DNA of 64,000 bases, taken from contig JAIRRJ010000107.1 of the NCBI GenBank assembly GCA_031256035.1, positions 1 through 64,000 on the forward strand. The letters run 5' to 3'. Under the pieces are notes generated by a model. The model was not told the DNA's origin, did not search any database, and saw nothing but the letters and a program-made list of their open reading frames with translations. This DNA is from Treponema sp. (lineage in GTDB: Bacteria > Spirochaetota > Spirochaetia > Treponematales > Breznakiellaceae). A program made the position numbers and the translations under genes. Below, piece by piece: positions 1 through 8,011 of this stretch (position 1 is its first letter; each line of letters opens with the position of its first letter).

Positions 1-270
1 ATCATGTTTGAAATCCTGCCCGCTTGAACGCCGCTTTTCCCGCACCGCTTTTTCCAGTACCCTAAGAGATTCGTCAAACCCTTTCAGGAATTCCTGCAAG
101 TCATCGGCAAACAGCACCACCGACTGGCGGTCAAACCCGCCCGTTTCCTTATTTTTGCTTTCTACAATGTTAAGGTATAAATCACCCATGCGGTTTTCTT
201 TTACATTGAAAAAATAAGTCCTGTTCGGCAGCAATACCCTGTTTGAATAAAGTTCTCCTCTTACTCCCAT
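1..270 (-). CDS. PUR-alpha-like nucleic acid-binding protein (DUF3276), C-terminus beyond window
   Basis: The minus-strand reading frame from the ATG at 270 is open for 90 codons to the window edge. It begins MGVRGELYSNRVLLPN and continues with YFFNVKENRMGDLYLNIVES, the signature of the PUR-domain/DUF3276 family; as I recall it, the Borrelia member BpuR starts almost identically and binds RNA and DNA. A charged stretch (EKAVREKRRSS) follows near residue 80. The start codon overlaps the phosphomutase stop (TAATG) and is preceded by GGAG, so the two genes are translationally coupled. The family assignment is firm; the regulatory targets cannot be told from this sequence. Confidence 0.88.
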   Translation of the reverse strand, partial: MGVRGELYSNRVLLPNRTYFFNVKENRMGDLYLNIVESKNKETGGFDRQSVVLFADDLQEFLKGFDESLRVLEKAVREKRRSSGQDFKHD

Positions 271-2102
271 TACTCACTCCTTTTGTCGGCTTCCTGCACC
301 ATGCGGCGCTGCCATTCGATTAAATCTCGCTCAAATTCTTTGTCAGAACCTTCAACATCCGCCATTATACGGAAAACAGGCTCAGTGGCGGAACCGCGCA
401 TCCAAATAGCGGCAATTGCCCTGCCTTTATCGTTATGAAAAATGATTTTAAGCCCTCCATTCCCGGCGTCTCCAAAACGGCTCAAGTCCCGCTTTTCTTC
501 CATGCCATTATACGCAATTGCTTCCCAACTGTATATGCCGTATTGCGCTTTTAGCGTATCTTTGCGTCCCTCCCATTCCCGCAGAAAAACCTCCTGATAG
601 CGGTTTTTCAACTGGCTGTGCTCCTTTGTACTAATACGCAAAACAGCATCTTCGGAATAGGCTGGAGTAGTTACAAAAGGCGGAAGGCTGGCGATTATGT
701 CCGCAAGGCCAAAATTATCGCGGTACATTTCCAATTGACCGGAAAGCCTGCACCAAATCTCGAAAAGGCCGGGTTGCGCCGCGCTTGAACGTACCGTGAG
801 CATTTTTACCAATGCCAGAACAGTGTGAATCGGATCCCTTACTGCCGAAGGGTGGGTAATGTTTCCTCCTGCCGATCCTTCGCCAAGGATTCGCACAATA
901 AAGCCTTTTTCCCGCAGTTTGCGGGCAAGCCCCACCACATTCGCCTCCCCAACTTCGGCGCGGAAAACTTCTATACCAAACGCTTCGGCAATCCGGTCTA
1001 TGCGCATGGAAGTAGGATCGTTTACAGCAACAGCGGTCTTGGAAAGGGATCTGCCTATATCATGGCAGCCTGTCCAGACCAGATGGGAAAATTCCGCGAC
1101 GCAGGCAAGGGCAAAAACTTCCTGAGCCTCAAGGCTGCGCGCCTTTCCAAGAGTATCATCCCAAATGACCAGATTCCCCCGGTCGCCGTCACAATCCGGG
1201 GTATAGCCCAGTACAAAAGACGCATCTCGCTCATGGGCTTTTTCCAGCAGCAGCCGGCATGGCTCAAGAGATTCTCCTTCCGGCACAATGCGGTGGGCAA
1301 TTTCACCTGGTTTACCGTTTATACTGTCAAAGCGCAGTCCAAGAGAAGTAAAAAAAATTCTGTCAATTGACACAGTTCTTGCGCTGCCGTTAAAATCACA
1401 AACCACACCCAATTTGCATTTTTCAAGGCCTTGTTTTACTGTGGCGGCAATGTCTGCGCTGCTTGTGCTTGCGCCTGCGTTACTGTTCCACGCGACTTCG
1501 CCGCAAAAATCATAATAGGCTTTATAGCTTTCAGCCTTTGCCGCTTCCATGCCTGCGTATACCTTTTCAAGAGAAACAGGATCGGCGGATTGAATGAAAA
1601 ATTCAATTTCTTCTGCACAATCATCTTTATCAAGAAATGAACGTAAATCAGCGGTAAGTTTTGCCGTTTCTCCGGGCGACAAAACTCCTCCATCGGACAT
1701 GCCGAATTTAAGTCCGTTATGCCCAATGGGGTTGTGGCTTGCGGAAATATAAATAAAACTGTCTGCTGTAGAATTACGCGCCCATGCCATAATCTCAGGC
1801 GCGGCGGTAACTCCGGCATATCGTACACAACAACCCGAAGCCAGCAGAACGGGAATGATTACATTCGCAATGGCAGGCCCTGTGGGACGCGTATCGCTGC
1901 CAAGAAGAACTAACGGTTCCTTCCGAAAATTCCGGGTGTATTTTGCGATAACAAAAGCCGCTGCGCCGACAATTACGCGATATGCTTCATGGATTTCCTT
2001 CGCCGCACTCTCTTCGCCGCATATAGAAAAAATGCCACGCCAGCCAGAAGCAGAAAGAATCATATTATCAAGAACAGAATGTGTATTATCTTTACAAATC
2101 AT
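270..2102 (-). CDS. phosphoglucomutase/phosphomannomutase family protein
   Basis: This 610-residue enzyme of the alpha-D-phosphohexomutase superfamily interconverts hexose 1- and 6-phosphates. The four family motifs are present in order: the phosphoserine loop SASHNP with the serine near residue 122, the metal-binding loop DCDGDR near 303-308, the sugar-specificity loop GEGSAGG near 407-413, and the phosphate-binding RGSATEP near the C-terminus. It is somewhat longer than the usual 450-580 residues. Which hexose it prefers is not clear. The start at 2102 has no Shine-Dalgarno but has TATACT seven bases upstream, fitting a leaderless mRNA. It is followed in the same operon by the PUR-alpha gene. 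Confidence 0.9.
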   Translation of the reverse strand: MICKDNTHSVLDNMILSASGWRGIFSICGEESAAKEIHEAYRVIVGAAAFVIAKYTRNFRKEPLVLLGSDTRPTGPAIANVIIPVLLASGCCVRYAGVTAAPEIMAWARNSTADSFIYISASHNPIGHNGLKFGMSDGGVLSPGETAKLTADLRSFLDKDDCAEEIEFFIQSADPVSLEKVYAGMEAAKAESYKAYYDFCGEVAWNSNAGASTSSADIAATVKQGLEKCKLGVVCDFNGSARTVSIDRIFFTSLGLRFDSINGKPGEIAHRIVPEGESLEPCRLLLEKAHERDASFVLGYTPDCDGDRGNLVIWDDTLGKARSLEAQEVFALACVAEFSHLVWTGCHDIGRSLSKTAVAVNDPTSMRIDRIAEAFGIEVFRAEVGEANVVGLARKLREKGFIVRILGEGSAGGNITHPSAVRDPIHTVLALVKMLTVRSSAAQPGLFEIWCRLSGQLEMYRDNFGLADIIASLPPFVTTPAYSEDAVLRISTKEHSQLKNRYQEVFLREWEGRKDTLKAQYGIYSWEAIAYNGMEEKRDLSRFGDAGNGGLKIIFHNDKGRAIAAIWMRGSATEPVFRIMADVEGSDKEFERDLIEWQRRMVQEADKRSE

Positions 2103-2109
2103 TTGTCTA

Positions 2110-2138
2110 AGTATAAGCTTTTACATTTTTTTATTCCA
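2110..2138 (-). promoter_or_regulatory. promoter of the phosphomutase gene, leaderless type
   Basis: On the minus strand the -10 hexamer TATACT (2115-2110) lies seven bases before the ATG. The -35 (TGGAAT at 17-bp spacing) is weak. There is no purine-rich ribosome site between -10 and ATG. Confidence 0.5.
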
Positions 2139-2202
2139 TATCGCAAAATACATATGTTTTTGTAGAATGTAAGAAAAAAAACAAAAAAATGTCAAATATC
2201 TG

Positions 2203-2231
2203 TTGACATTTTCTAAAATACGAACGATAAT
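2203..2231 (+). promoter_or_regulatory. promoter of the AraC-type regulator, leaderless type
   Basis: A consensus TTGACA (2203-2208), a 17-bp spacer and GATAAT (2226-2231) end exactly six bases before the ATG at 2238. A transcript from this promoter should start at or next to the A of the start codon. Confidence 0.75.
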
Positions 2232-2237
2232 TTTGTT

Positions 2238-3137
2238 ATGTGCAATAATAAAAATTTGCAGGGAAAATTAAACGAGCGCCAAACTTCAGTTTCCGCGGTA
2301 GACAGGGAAAAACTGCAATCCCTGGCGGAAACGCTTTACGCAGAAACTCCTGCGGAAGGCGAGGATCACAACGAGATACTAAGGCGCAGAGCGGAGCGGC
2401 AGGAAGCCATTGCCAGAATAATCGGAGAGCTAAAACACAAATACCCCGAGAGCGGTAAAAAACCTGATTATCCGCTGGACAAGGAGAGGATGTTAATTGC
2501 CGCTCTGCGCAGGGGCAATTCTATTGAGGCAAAACAATTATTAAACGAACTTTTGGCAATGATCATTTTTTCCGGTCAGGGGCAATTCAAACATGTGCAA
2601 CTGCGAGCTGTTGAAATTGTCGTGCTTGTTTCCAGGGTCGAAATCAATCATGGAACTGACGGAAATGTCGTCATGGAGATCAATTGCAGCAGCCTTAAAC
2701 AGGTGCAGGATTCCAAGACTATTGAGGAATTGACTGATATTTTACATACAATTACGGACAAGGTGTCAAACGTCATCTCCTCTTTCCAGAGAATTCCCCA
2801 TGCCGCCGCCCTGCGGAAAGCGGAAATCTTTATACGGGACAATTTCACCAGGAAGCTAAGCCTGAAAGAAATATCCAGCGTGGCAGGCCTTTCAGCCCCG
2901 TATTTCAGCACCATCTTCAAGGAAGAGATGGGAGAAAATCTGTCAAAATACCTAAACCGTTTAAGGGTGGAAAAGGCAAGCCGTCTTCTTTTGGAAACGG
3001 ATATGTCTCTTGCCGAAATCGCCGGCAACTGCTGTTTTGAAGATCAGAGCTGGTTTTCCAAAATTTTCAAAATCTATGCAGGCATTAGCCCGGGAAAATA
3101 TCGTAATCAGGGAGGCGGCAGCCTTTCAGGAGGCTGA
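2238..3137 (+). CDS. AraC-family transcriptional regulator
   Basis: A 299-residue protein. The C-terminal 100 residues (about 196-295) hold the two helix-turn-helix motifs of AraC/XylS regulators: LSLKEISSVAGLSAPYFSTIFKEEMGE-like first helix pair, then SLAEIAGNCCFEDQSWFSKIFK and the terminal GISPGKYR. The N-terminal half is mostly helical and matches no sensor domain I recognise; it resembles the linker that follows PocR-type sensors, so the ligand domain may be missing. The gene diverges from the phosphomutase with 135 bp between the two starts and ends at a bidirectional terminator. No Shine-Dalgarno is present. Target genes are unknown, though the divergent neighbour is an obvious candidate. 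Confidence 0.85.
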   Translation: MCNNKNLQGKLNERQTSVSAVDREKLQSLAETLYAETPAEGEDHNEILRRRAERQEAIARIIGELKHKYPESGKKPDYPLDKERMLIAALRRGNSIEAKQLLNELLAMIIFSGQGQFKHVQLRAVEIVVLVSRVEINHGTDGNVVMEINCSSLKQVQDSKTIEELTDILHTITDKVSNVISSFQRIPHAAALRKAEIFIRDNFTRKLSLKEISSVAGLSAPYFSTIFKEEMGENLSKYLNRLRVEKASRLLLETDMSLAEIAGNCCFEDQSWFSKIFKIYAGISPGKYRNQGGGSLSGG

Positions 3138-3143
3138 GCCAAA

Positions 3144-3177
3144 AAAAGCCCCTAAAACCGTAGTTTCAGGGGCTTTT
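3144..3177. terminator. bidirectional intrinsic terminator
   Basis: An inverted repeat of AAAAGCCCCT and AGGGGCTTTT, extended inward with one mismatch to a four-base loop, has an A-run on one side and a T-run on the other. It sits between two convergent genes and can stop transcription from either. Confidence 0.85.
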
Positions 3178-3192
3178 CCTTGAAGAGCAATT

Positions 3193-4299
3193 CTATGCGT
3201 CAGGAGACGGAACAATCGCGAGTTCGGTTTCCTTGTCGAAATAGCGGGCTTTCTCCATCCGGGGAATAAACACAGCGGTATCGCCTACCTTAAACTCATG
3301 GTGAGGTTCGGTACGGGCTACCATGGGCTGTGTTGCGGTTGTCAGCCACAGGTGAATATCGGCGCCCAACGGCTCAACAACGGTTACCTTCACGGTAAGG
3401 CTGTTATTGCCGCCGGATTTGGAATAAGTCATATCTTCCGGCCTTATACCGAAAAATACTTCCTTACCCACGTATTTTTTAAGGTACTCATTATGAGACG
3501 AATCCGCCTTTATTTTGAAAGAACCTTCATCCAGCATGATGGAACTGCCGTCTTCAAGCACCCTGACGGTGAGGAAGTTCATCGGCGGAGAACCGATAAA
3601 ACCGGCAACAAACTTATTAATCGGATGGTTGTACAGGAAGAGAGGGGAGCCAATCTGCTGTACTTTCCCGTCCTTCATAACAACGATTTTGTTTGCCATG
3701 GTCATAGCTTCCACCTGGTCGTGGGTAACGTAGATCATGGTCGCGTTCAGGCGCAGGTGCAGGTCGGAAAGTTCCGCCCTCATCTGTACGCGGAGCTTTG
3801 CGTCCAGGTTGGAAAGAGGTTCGTCAAAAAGGAAGACCTTGGGGTTGCGGACAATTGCCCGCCCGACGGCAACACGCTGCCTTTGACCGCCCGAAAGAGC
3901 CTTGGGCTTGCGATCAAGGAACTTTTCGATGTCAAGGATACGGGCTGCTTCGTGCACACGCTTGTCAATTTCCGCCTTGGGGACTTTTTTGATACGCAGG
4001 CCAAACGCCATGTTTTCATAGACCGACATGTGGGGATACAGGGCGTAATTTTGAAATACCATGGCGATATTTCTGTCTTTTGGGGGTACATCGTTCATCT
4101 TTTCCCCGTCAATCAACAGTTCGCCCTCGGTAATGTCTTCAAGACCGGCAACCATCCTGAGGGTGGTGGACTTTCCACAGCCCGATGGTCCTACAAGAAC
4201 GACAAATTCCTTGTCCTCGACCGTGATGTTGGCGTTGTCCACCGCGCGGACATTGCCGTCATACACCTTGGAAATGCTTTTCATCTCTACTTTTGCCAT
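3193..4299 (-). CDS. ugpC: ABC transporter ATP-binding protein, UgpC/MsmK/MalK type
   Basis: A 368-residue ATPase of carbohydrate-uptake (CUT1) importers. Walker A GPSGCGKST (37-45), Q-loop region VFQNYALYPHM, signature LSGGQRQR (135-142), Walker B VFLFDEP (155-161) and the H-loop THDQVEAM are intact. The last 120 residues form the OB-fold (TOBE) regulatory domain with the FGIRPEDM motif. No permease or binding-protein gene is near. A lone ATPase of this type commonly serves several sugar transporters, as MsmK does in streptococci; that sharing is inference here. The start is preceded by GGGAGG. The ATPase itself is secure, its exact substrates are not. Confidence 0.93.
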   Translation of the reverse strand: MAKVEMKSISKVYDGNVRAVDNANITVEDKEFVVLVGPSGCGKSTTLRMVAGLEDITEGELLIDGEKMNDVPPKDRNIAMVFQNYALYPHMSVYENMAFGLRIKKVPKAEIDKRVHEAARILDIEKFLDRKPKALSGGQRQRVAVGRAIVRNPKVFLFDEPLSNLDAKLRVQMRAELSDLHLRLNATMIYVTHDQVEAMTMANKIVVMKDGKVQQIGSPLFLYNHPINKFVAGFIGSPPMNFLTVRVLEDGSSIMLDEGSFKIKADSSHNEYLKKYVGKEVFFGIRPEDMTYSKSGGNNSLTVKVTVVEPLGADIHLWLTTATQPMVARTEPHHEFKVGDTAVFIPRMEKARYFDKETELAIVPSPDA

Positions 4300-4361
4300 A
4301 CGCTGGCCTCCCTTTTGGGTTATTTTATACGGAATTCTCTAATTTTGGGAATTCCAAAGAC

Positions 4362-4390
4362 AGTATACCCCTGAAACCGGTTTCTGACAA
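4362..4390 (-). promoter_or_regulatory. ugpC promoter
   Basis: Minus-strand TTGTCA (4390-4385), a 17-bp spacer and TATACT (4367-4362). The leader to the ATG is about 55 bases and holds an inverted repeat of GGAATTC/GAATTCC (4331-4355). Confidence 0.75.
4373..4384. promoter_or_regulatory. palindromic operator inside the ugpC promoter
   Basis: The perfect palindrome GAAACCGGTTTC with a central CG step fills the spacer directly next to the -35 box. LacI/GalR-family repressors typically bind such CG-centred palindromes, so sugar-responsive repression of ugpC is likely. The repressor gene is not in this window. Confidence 0.65.
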
Positions 4391-4544
4391 GTAAATTTTT
4401 ACGCATGTCCTTTTATCCTCTAAAGTCCCGTCCCGTCAGAGCCGATACTATTTATACCGGGAGGGACTACCTCTCATAATCAGACGGTGCGCGAATGGGT
4501 TAAAACCCGTGACGTCCAGGCGCATCGTCTTTTTTTGTCGACAG

Positions 4545-4589
4545 AAACTTACATTTTCCCGGTTGAAAAACTTACATTTTCCCGGTTGA
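4545..4589. repeat. two tandem 22-bp repeats with 23-bp period upstream of the DUF4143 gene
   Basis: The 22-bp unit beginning AAACTTACATTTTCCC occurs at 4545-4566 and again, identically, at 4568-4589. The second copy ends 17 bases before the start codon at 4607, so the repeats overlap the expected promoter and may bind a regulator. Confidence 0.85.
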
Positions 4590-4606
4590 TGTATTATGCT
4601 TTTTAT

Positions 4607-5860
4607 ATGGGTAACTACCTTAAACGTTTTGCTGATACTGCCCTGCAAGACCGACTGAAAGAATCCGGGGCTGTTCTAATACAGGGACCTAAAAGCTGCG
4701 GCAAAACGGAAACTGCTGTTCAAACAGCGAAAAGTCTTATACGTCTCGACACCGATGTAGAAATGCGCGATCTCATGGAATTTAATCCAAATGCGGTGCT
4801 GGCAGGCCCTGCCCCCCGCCTGATAGATGAATGGCAGGAGTATCCCCAGATATGGAATTTCGTAAGGCGCGAGGTGGATGACCGGAAAAAAAAAGGACAG
4901 TTTATCCTTACCGGCTCCGCAAACCCCGAAGAACGGGCAAAACTCCATTCAGGCGCCGGACGTTTTTCAATTATAAAAATGCGGCCAATGTCGCTGTTTG
5001 AAAAAGGCTGGTCAAGCGGCGAAGTGAGTCTGGCTAAACTTATGAAGGGCGGCGTACCCGGATCGGGGCAGGCGGATTTCAGCCTGGAAAGTCTCGCGGA
5101 AAAAATAATCATTGGCGGGTGGCCAGGACTTATCGGTGCGGGAGGCAAGGCAGCATCGCGCTTTATGCAGGATTACATCGCTCTTATCGCCGAGGTGGAC
5201 ATCAGCAGGTTTGGCGGTAAAAAAAGAGACCCGCAAAAACTTTTGCGCCTTATGCAATCACTTGCCAGAAATATATCTACCGAAGCATCGCTTTCGTCTC
5301 TGGCAAAGGATACCGGCGGCCACCAGGCGCAAATCACCGATGATACCGTAGCTGAATACCTTGAAGCGCTTGAACGGCTCATGGTAGTTGAACATCTTCC
5401 CGCATGGAATACGCACATTCGTTCAGCCGATACCCTGCGCAAAGCGCCAAAGCGGCATTTTACAGACCCATCCCTCGCTGCCGGCTCTCTTGGCCTGAAT
5501 GTAGGTAAATTAATAAAAGATATAAATTATCTTGGTTACCTTTTTGAATCCCTAGTCATCCGCGATTTAAGAATTTACGCCGAGGCGCACGACGGAAAAG
5601 TCTACCATTACCGCGATTCACGGGATATGGAAGTAGACGCAATAATCGAATATCCCGACGGAACATGGGCGGCGTTTGAGGTAAAAATGGGTTTTAGCGC
5701 GCAGAACGAGGCCGCGGAGAATCTGCTTGCCTTTGCGAGAAAAGTAAATCAGGAGAAAATGGGACCGCCTGCGGCGTTGACTGTAATTACAGGCAACGGC
5801 TTTGCCTGCCGCCGCAAAGACAGAATAAATGTTGTGCCTTTACTGGTTTTAACCGCTTAA
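4607..5860 (+). CDS. DUF4143-type AAA ATPase
   Basis: A 417-residue P-loop ATPase of the ATP-binding protein/DUF4143 family. Walker A GPKSCGKT is at residues 27-34, the Walker B region reads APRLIDEWQ, the sensor segment is FILTGSAN, and the C-terminal DUF4143 domain ends with the nuclease-like pattern DAIIEYPDGTWAAFEVKM. The family is common in bacteria with many paralogues and no settled function; toxin-antitoxin-like roles have been suggested. I chose ATG 4607 because the conserved N-terminus MGNYLKRFADT begins there; the frame upstream runs through the tandem repeats. There is no Shine-Dalgarno, and TATTAT lies nine bases before the ATG. It converges with the aminotransferase, overlapping by four bases. 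Confidence 0.85.
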   Translation: MGNYLKRFADTALQDRLKESGAVLIQGPKSCGKTETAVQTAKSLIRLDTDVEMRDLMEFNPNAVLAGPAPRLIDEWQEYPQIWNFVRREVDDRKKKGQFILTGSANPEERAKLHSGAGRFSIIKMRPMSLFEKGWSSGEVSLAKLMKGGVPGSGQADFSLESLAEKIIIGGWPGLIGAGGKAASRFMQDYIALIAEVDISRFGGKKRDPQKLLRLMQSLARNISTEASLSSLAKDTGGHQAQITDDTVAEYLEALERLMVVEHLPAWNTHIRSADTLRKAPKRHFTDPSLAAGSLGLNVGKLIKDINYLGYLFESLVIRDLRIYAEAHDGKVYHYRDSRDMEVDAIIEYPDGTWAAFEVKMGFSAQNEAAENLLAFARKVNQEKMGPPAALTVITGNGFACRRKDRINVVPLLVLTA

Positions 5861-7074
5861 TTCTGCCTGTAACCACTCAAAAACACCGCGAGGCGGCGCA
5901 TTGCGTCTGTTAGAGTGTCCTTGTCCGGCAGAAAAACAACACGGAAATGATCTGGCTCTTTCCAGTTAAAGCCCGTTCCGTGAACCAAAAGCAGGTGCTG
6001 ATCGCGTAACAGATCGAGCATGAACTTTTCATCATTGGTGATATTAAAGCGTTTAATGTCTATTTTGGGGAAACAGTACAGGGCGCCTTTTGGCATGACT
6101 ACCGAAAGTCCGGGAATTTCGTTGACCAGATTGACTGCAATATCTCTCTGTTCCCGCAAACGCCCGCCGGGGAGGAGCAGCTCCTTAACGCTCTGGTAGC
6201 CGCCAAGAGCAGTCTGAATGCCGAATTGGGAGGGCATGCTGGGGCAAAGGCGCATATTGGCGAGCAGCTCAAGCCCTTCGATATAGTCTTTGGCGCATTT
6301 TTTGTTACCAGAAAGAACCATCCATGCCGAGCGGAAACCGGCGGCGCGCCATGCTTTGCTGAGGCCGTCAAAACTGACGGTAAGAACATCGGGCGCGATT
6401 GTGGACATGGGGATATGTACTGCGCCGTCATAAGTGATCCTGCTGTAGACCTCATCGGCATATATGATAAGGTTGTTTTCCCTCGCCATCTGCGCTATTG
6501 CTTCCAGTACCGGACGATCATAAACCGCGCCGGTCGGGTTGTTTGGATTGATGACCACAATGGCTTTTGTTTTGGCAGTGATCTTTGAGCGTATGTCGTC
6601 CAAGTCCGGATTCCAGCCGGAAGACTCATCACAGCGATAGTGAACCGCCCTGCCGCCCGAAAGGGAAACCGCGGCTGTCCACAGTGGATAGTCCGGCATG
6701 GGGATAAGAATTTCATCGCCGGAATCCAAAAGCCCCTGCATGGAAATCATGATGAGTTCGCTCACGCCGTTGCCGATGAATATATCGTCGATTCCCACAT
6801 CCATTACTCCCTTGGACTGGAAATCCTGCATGACTGCCTTTCGGGCGGCAAAAAGCCCGCGGGAATCGCCGTAGCCTTGAGCGTTATGCAAATTGACGAT
6901 CATATCGTGAAGTATTTCATCCGGCGCGTTAAAACCGAATGCACCCGGATTGCCGATGTTAAGCTTGATTACGCGAAAGCCTTCTTCTTCAATCCTTTTT
7001 GCCTCTTTGAGTACCGGGCCGCGTATGTCATAACATACATTTTCAAGTTTTGCTGATTTTGCAATCGTCTTCAT
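5857..7074 (-). CDS. alaA: pyridoxal-phosphate aminotransferase, alanine transaminase (AlaA) type
   Basis: A 405-residue class I/II aminotransferase. The conserved NPNNPTG motif is at 176-182, the substrate-side YADEVYSRITYDG near 205, and the PLP-binding lysine is K240 in SFDGLSKAWRAAGFR. The sequence around the lysine and the sentence NPNNPTGAVYD resemble AlaA of E. coli, which makes alanine from pyruvate and glutamate. Broad specificity is possible. It is the second gene after a membrane protein gene, 10 bp apart, with a good GAGGAG ribosome site. Confidence 0.87.
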   Translation of the reverse strand: MKTIAKSAKLENVCYDIRGPVLKEAKRIEEEGFRVIKLNIGNPGAFGFNAPDEILHDMIVNLHNAQGYGDSRGLFAARKAVMQDFQSKGVMDVGIDDIFIGNGVSELIMISMQGLLDSGDEILIPMPDYPLWTAAVSLSGGRAVHYRCDESSGWNPDLDDIRSKITAKTKAIVVINPNNPTGAVYDRPVLEAIAQMARENNLIIYADEVYSRITYDGAVHIPMSTIAPDVLTVSFDGLSKAWRAAGFRSAWMVLSGNKKCAKDYIEGLELLANMRLCPSMPSQFGIQTALGGYQSVKELLLPGGRLREQRDIAVNLVNEIPGLSVVMPKGALYCFPKIDIKRFNITNDEKFMLDLLRDQHLLLVHGTGFNWKEPDHFRVVFLPDKDTLTDAMRRLAVFLSGYRQN

Positions 7075-7084
7075 TTACACTCCT

Positions 7085-7903
7085 CTATGCCCACAAAAAT
7101 GCGCCGGCTTCGTCAATATACTTTTTGATTATCGTTATATGAACATCAGTTTCTGTTTTTGCCGCAGCCTTCTTCCAGCCTGCCACATTTATCAAAGTAT
7201 TAACAACACGATCCCTGCCCTTTTCGGCTGCGGCGCGGCAATCGGCGGGTTTCAGGGAATATTTGGCAACGTTATTATGAAGAAAATAGGCTGAAAGGCC
7301 GGTTACTATGGCATCCTGTGAAGATGTTGCCAGGGATGTAAATTCCTGTTCCGCCGCTTCATAAACACCGGCGAGCATTTGTGAAAAACCGTAAAACCAG
7401 ATGACCCACTGTTCATTCTTCAATTTTTTACGCTGATCAAGCCGCGTCCTGAAAAAAGCCGCCGCCGCCTTATAGTTGCCGCTTAGAACCCTTGCTGCGC
7501 CAAAAATAAGGGCATTTTTCTCTATTAGGGCGGGTTTGGCGAGCAAAGTTTTGCCTTCCAGCGCTATTACCGAAGAATAATCGGAAATAACCAGATAACA
7601 GCTTGCCAAAAGTTTGACTTTCCGGCTGCTGTATCCGCCTTTAACGTAAATTTTCTGCTCCAGATAATAGACCAGCGCAGGCCAATCCTCCCGGTCAAGC
7701 AGTGAAAAAAGCCTGTAATTTGAGAGAGAAAACACGTTCAGTCCGGCGAGGAGTAAAATCAGCAAAACAGATAGAGGCAGGGTAAAATACCGCATATTGG
7801 CCGCAGCTTCATATCCTGTAAGTATTGACGGTAAAATGATAATAATAAATAAAAAAAAGACGATAATTATATTAAAAGCGATTATCAGGAATTTGAATTT
7901 CAA
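7085..7903 (-). CDS. membrane protein with TPR-like cytoplasmic domain
   Basis: A 272-residue protein starting at a TTG codon with AGGAG eight bases upstream. Two strongly hydrophobic segments (about 5-28 and 38-60) form a hairpin in the inner membrane. The rest is helical with repeated pairs of amphipathic helices (for example the stretch around GNYKAAAAFFRTRLDQ), resembling tetratricopeptide repeats. I recognise no named family. It precedes the aminotransferase in an operon and diverges from the HD-GYP gene. A scaffolding role would be guesswork. Confidence 0.7.
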   Translation of the reverse strand: MKFKFLIIAFNIIIVFFLFIIIILPSILTGYEAAANMRYFTLPLSVLLILLLAGLNVFSLSNYRLFSLLDREDWPALVYYLEQKIYVKGGYSSRKVKLLASCYLVISDYSSVIALEGKTLLAKPALIEKNALIFGAARVLSGNYKAAAAFFRTRLDQRKKLKNEQWVIWFYGFSQMLAGVYEAAEQEFTSLATSSQDAIVTGLSAYFLHNNVAKYSLKPADCRAAAEKGRDRVVNTLINVAGWKKAAAKTETDVHITIIKKYIDEAGAFLWA

Positions 7904-8011
7904 ATGAAACGCTCCTATAATGGACTAATTAAGGAATAGAGTTGTTCCTAACAATTCTAATCATAAATGAAAGGCGGGACTGCGTCAACGATAGTTGTTT
8001 CTGGAGTAGGA

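Noticed and set aside
3298-4374. A 358-codon open frame opposite ugpC
   Set aside because: It mirrors the conserved ATPase codons on the other strand; no motif or start signal supports it.
4498-4509. Palindrome GGGTTAAAACCC as an operator
   Set aside because: It is short, lies far from both promoters and is not repeated elsewhere in the window.
4545-4589. Tandem repeats considered as a CRISPR remnant
   Set aside because: There are only two units with one base between them, no spacers and no cas genes in the window.
7967-8011. Earlier start of the HD-GYP gene at 7967
   Set aside because: There is no ribosome site there; ATG 8012 follows GGAGTAGG at good spacing.
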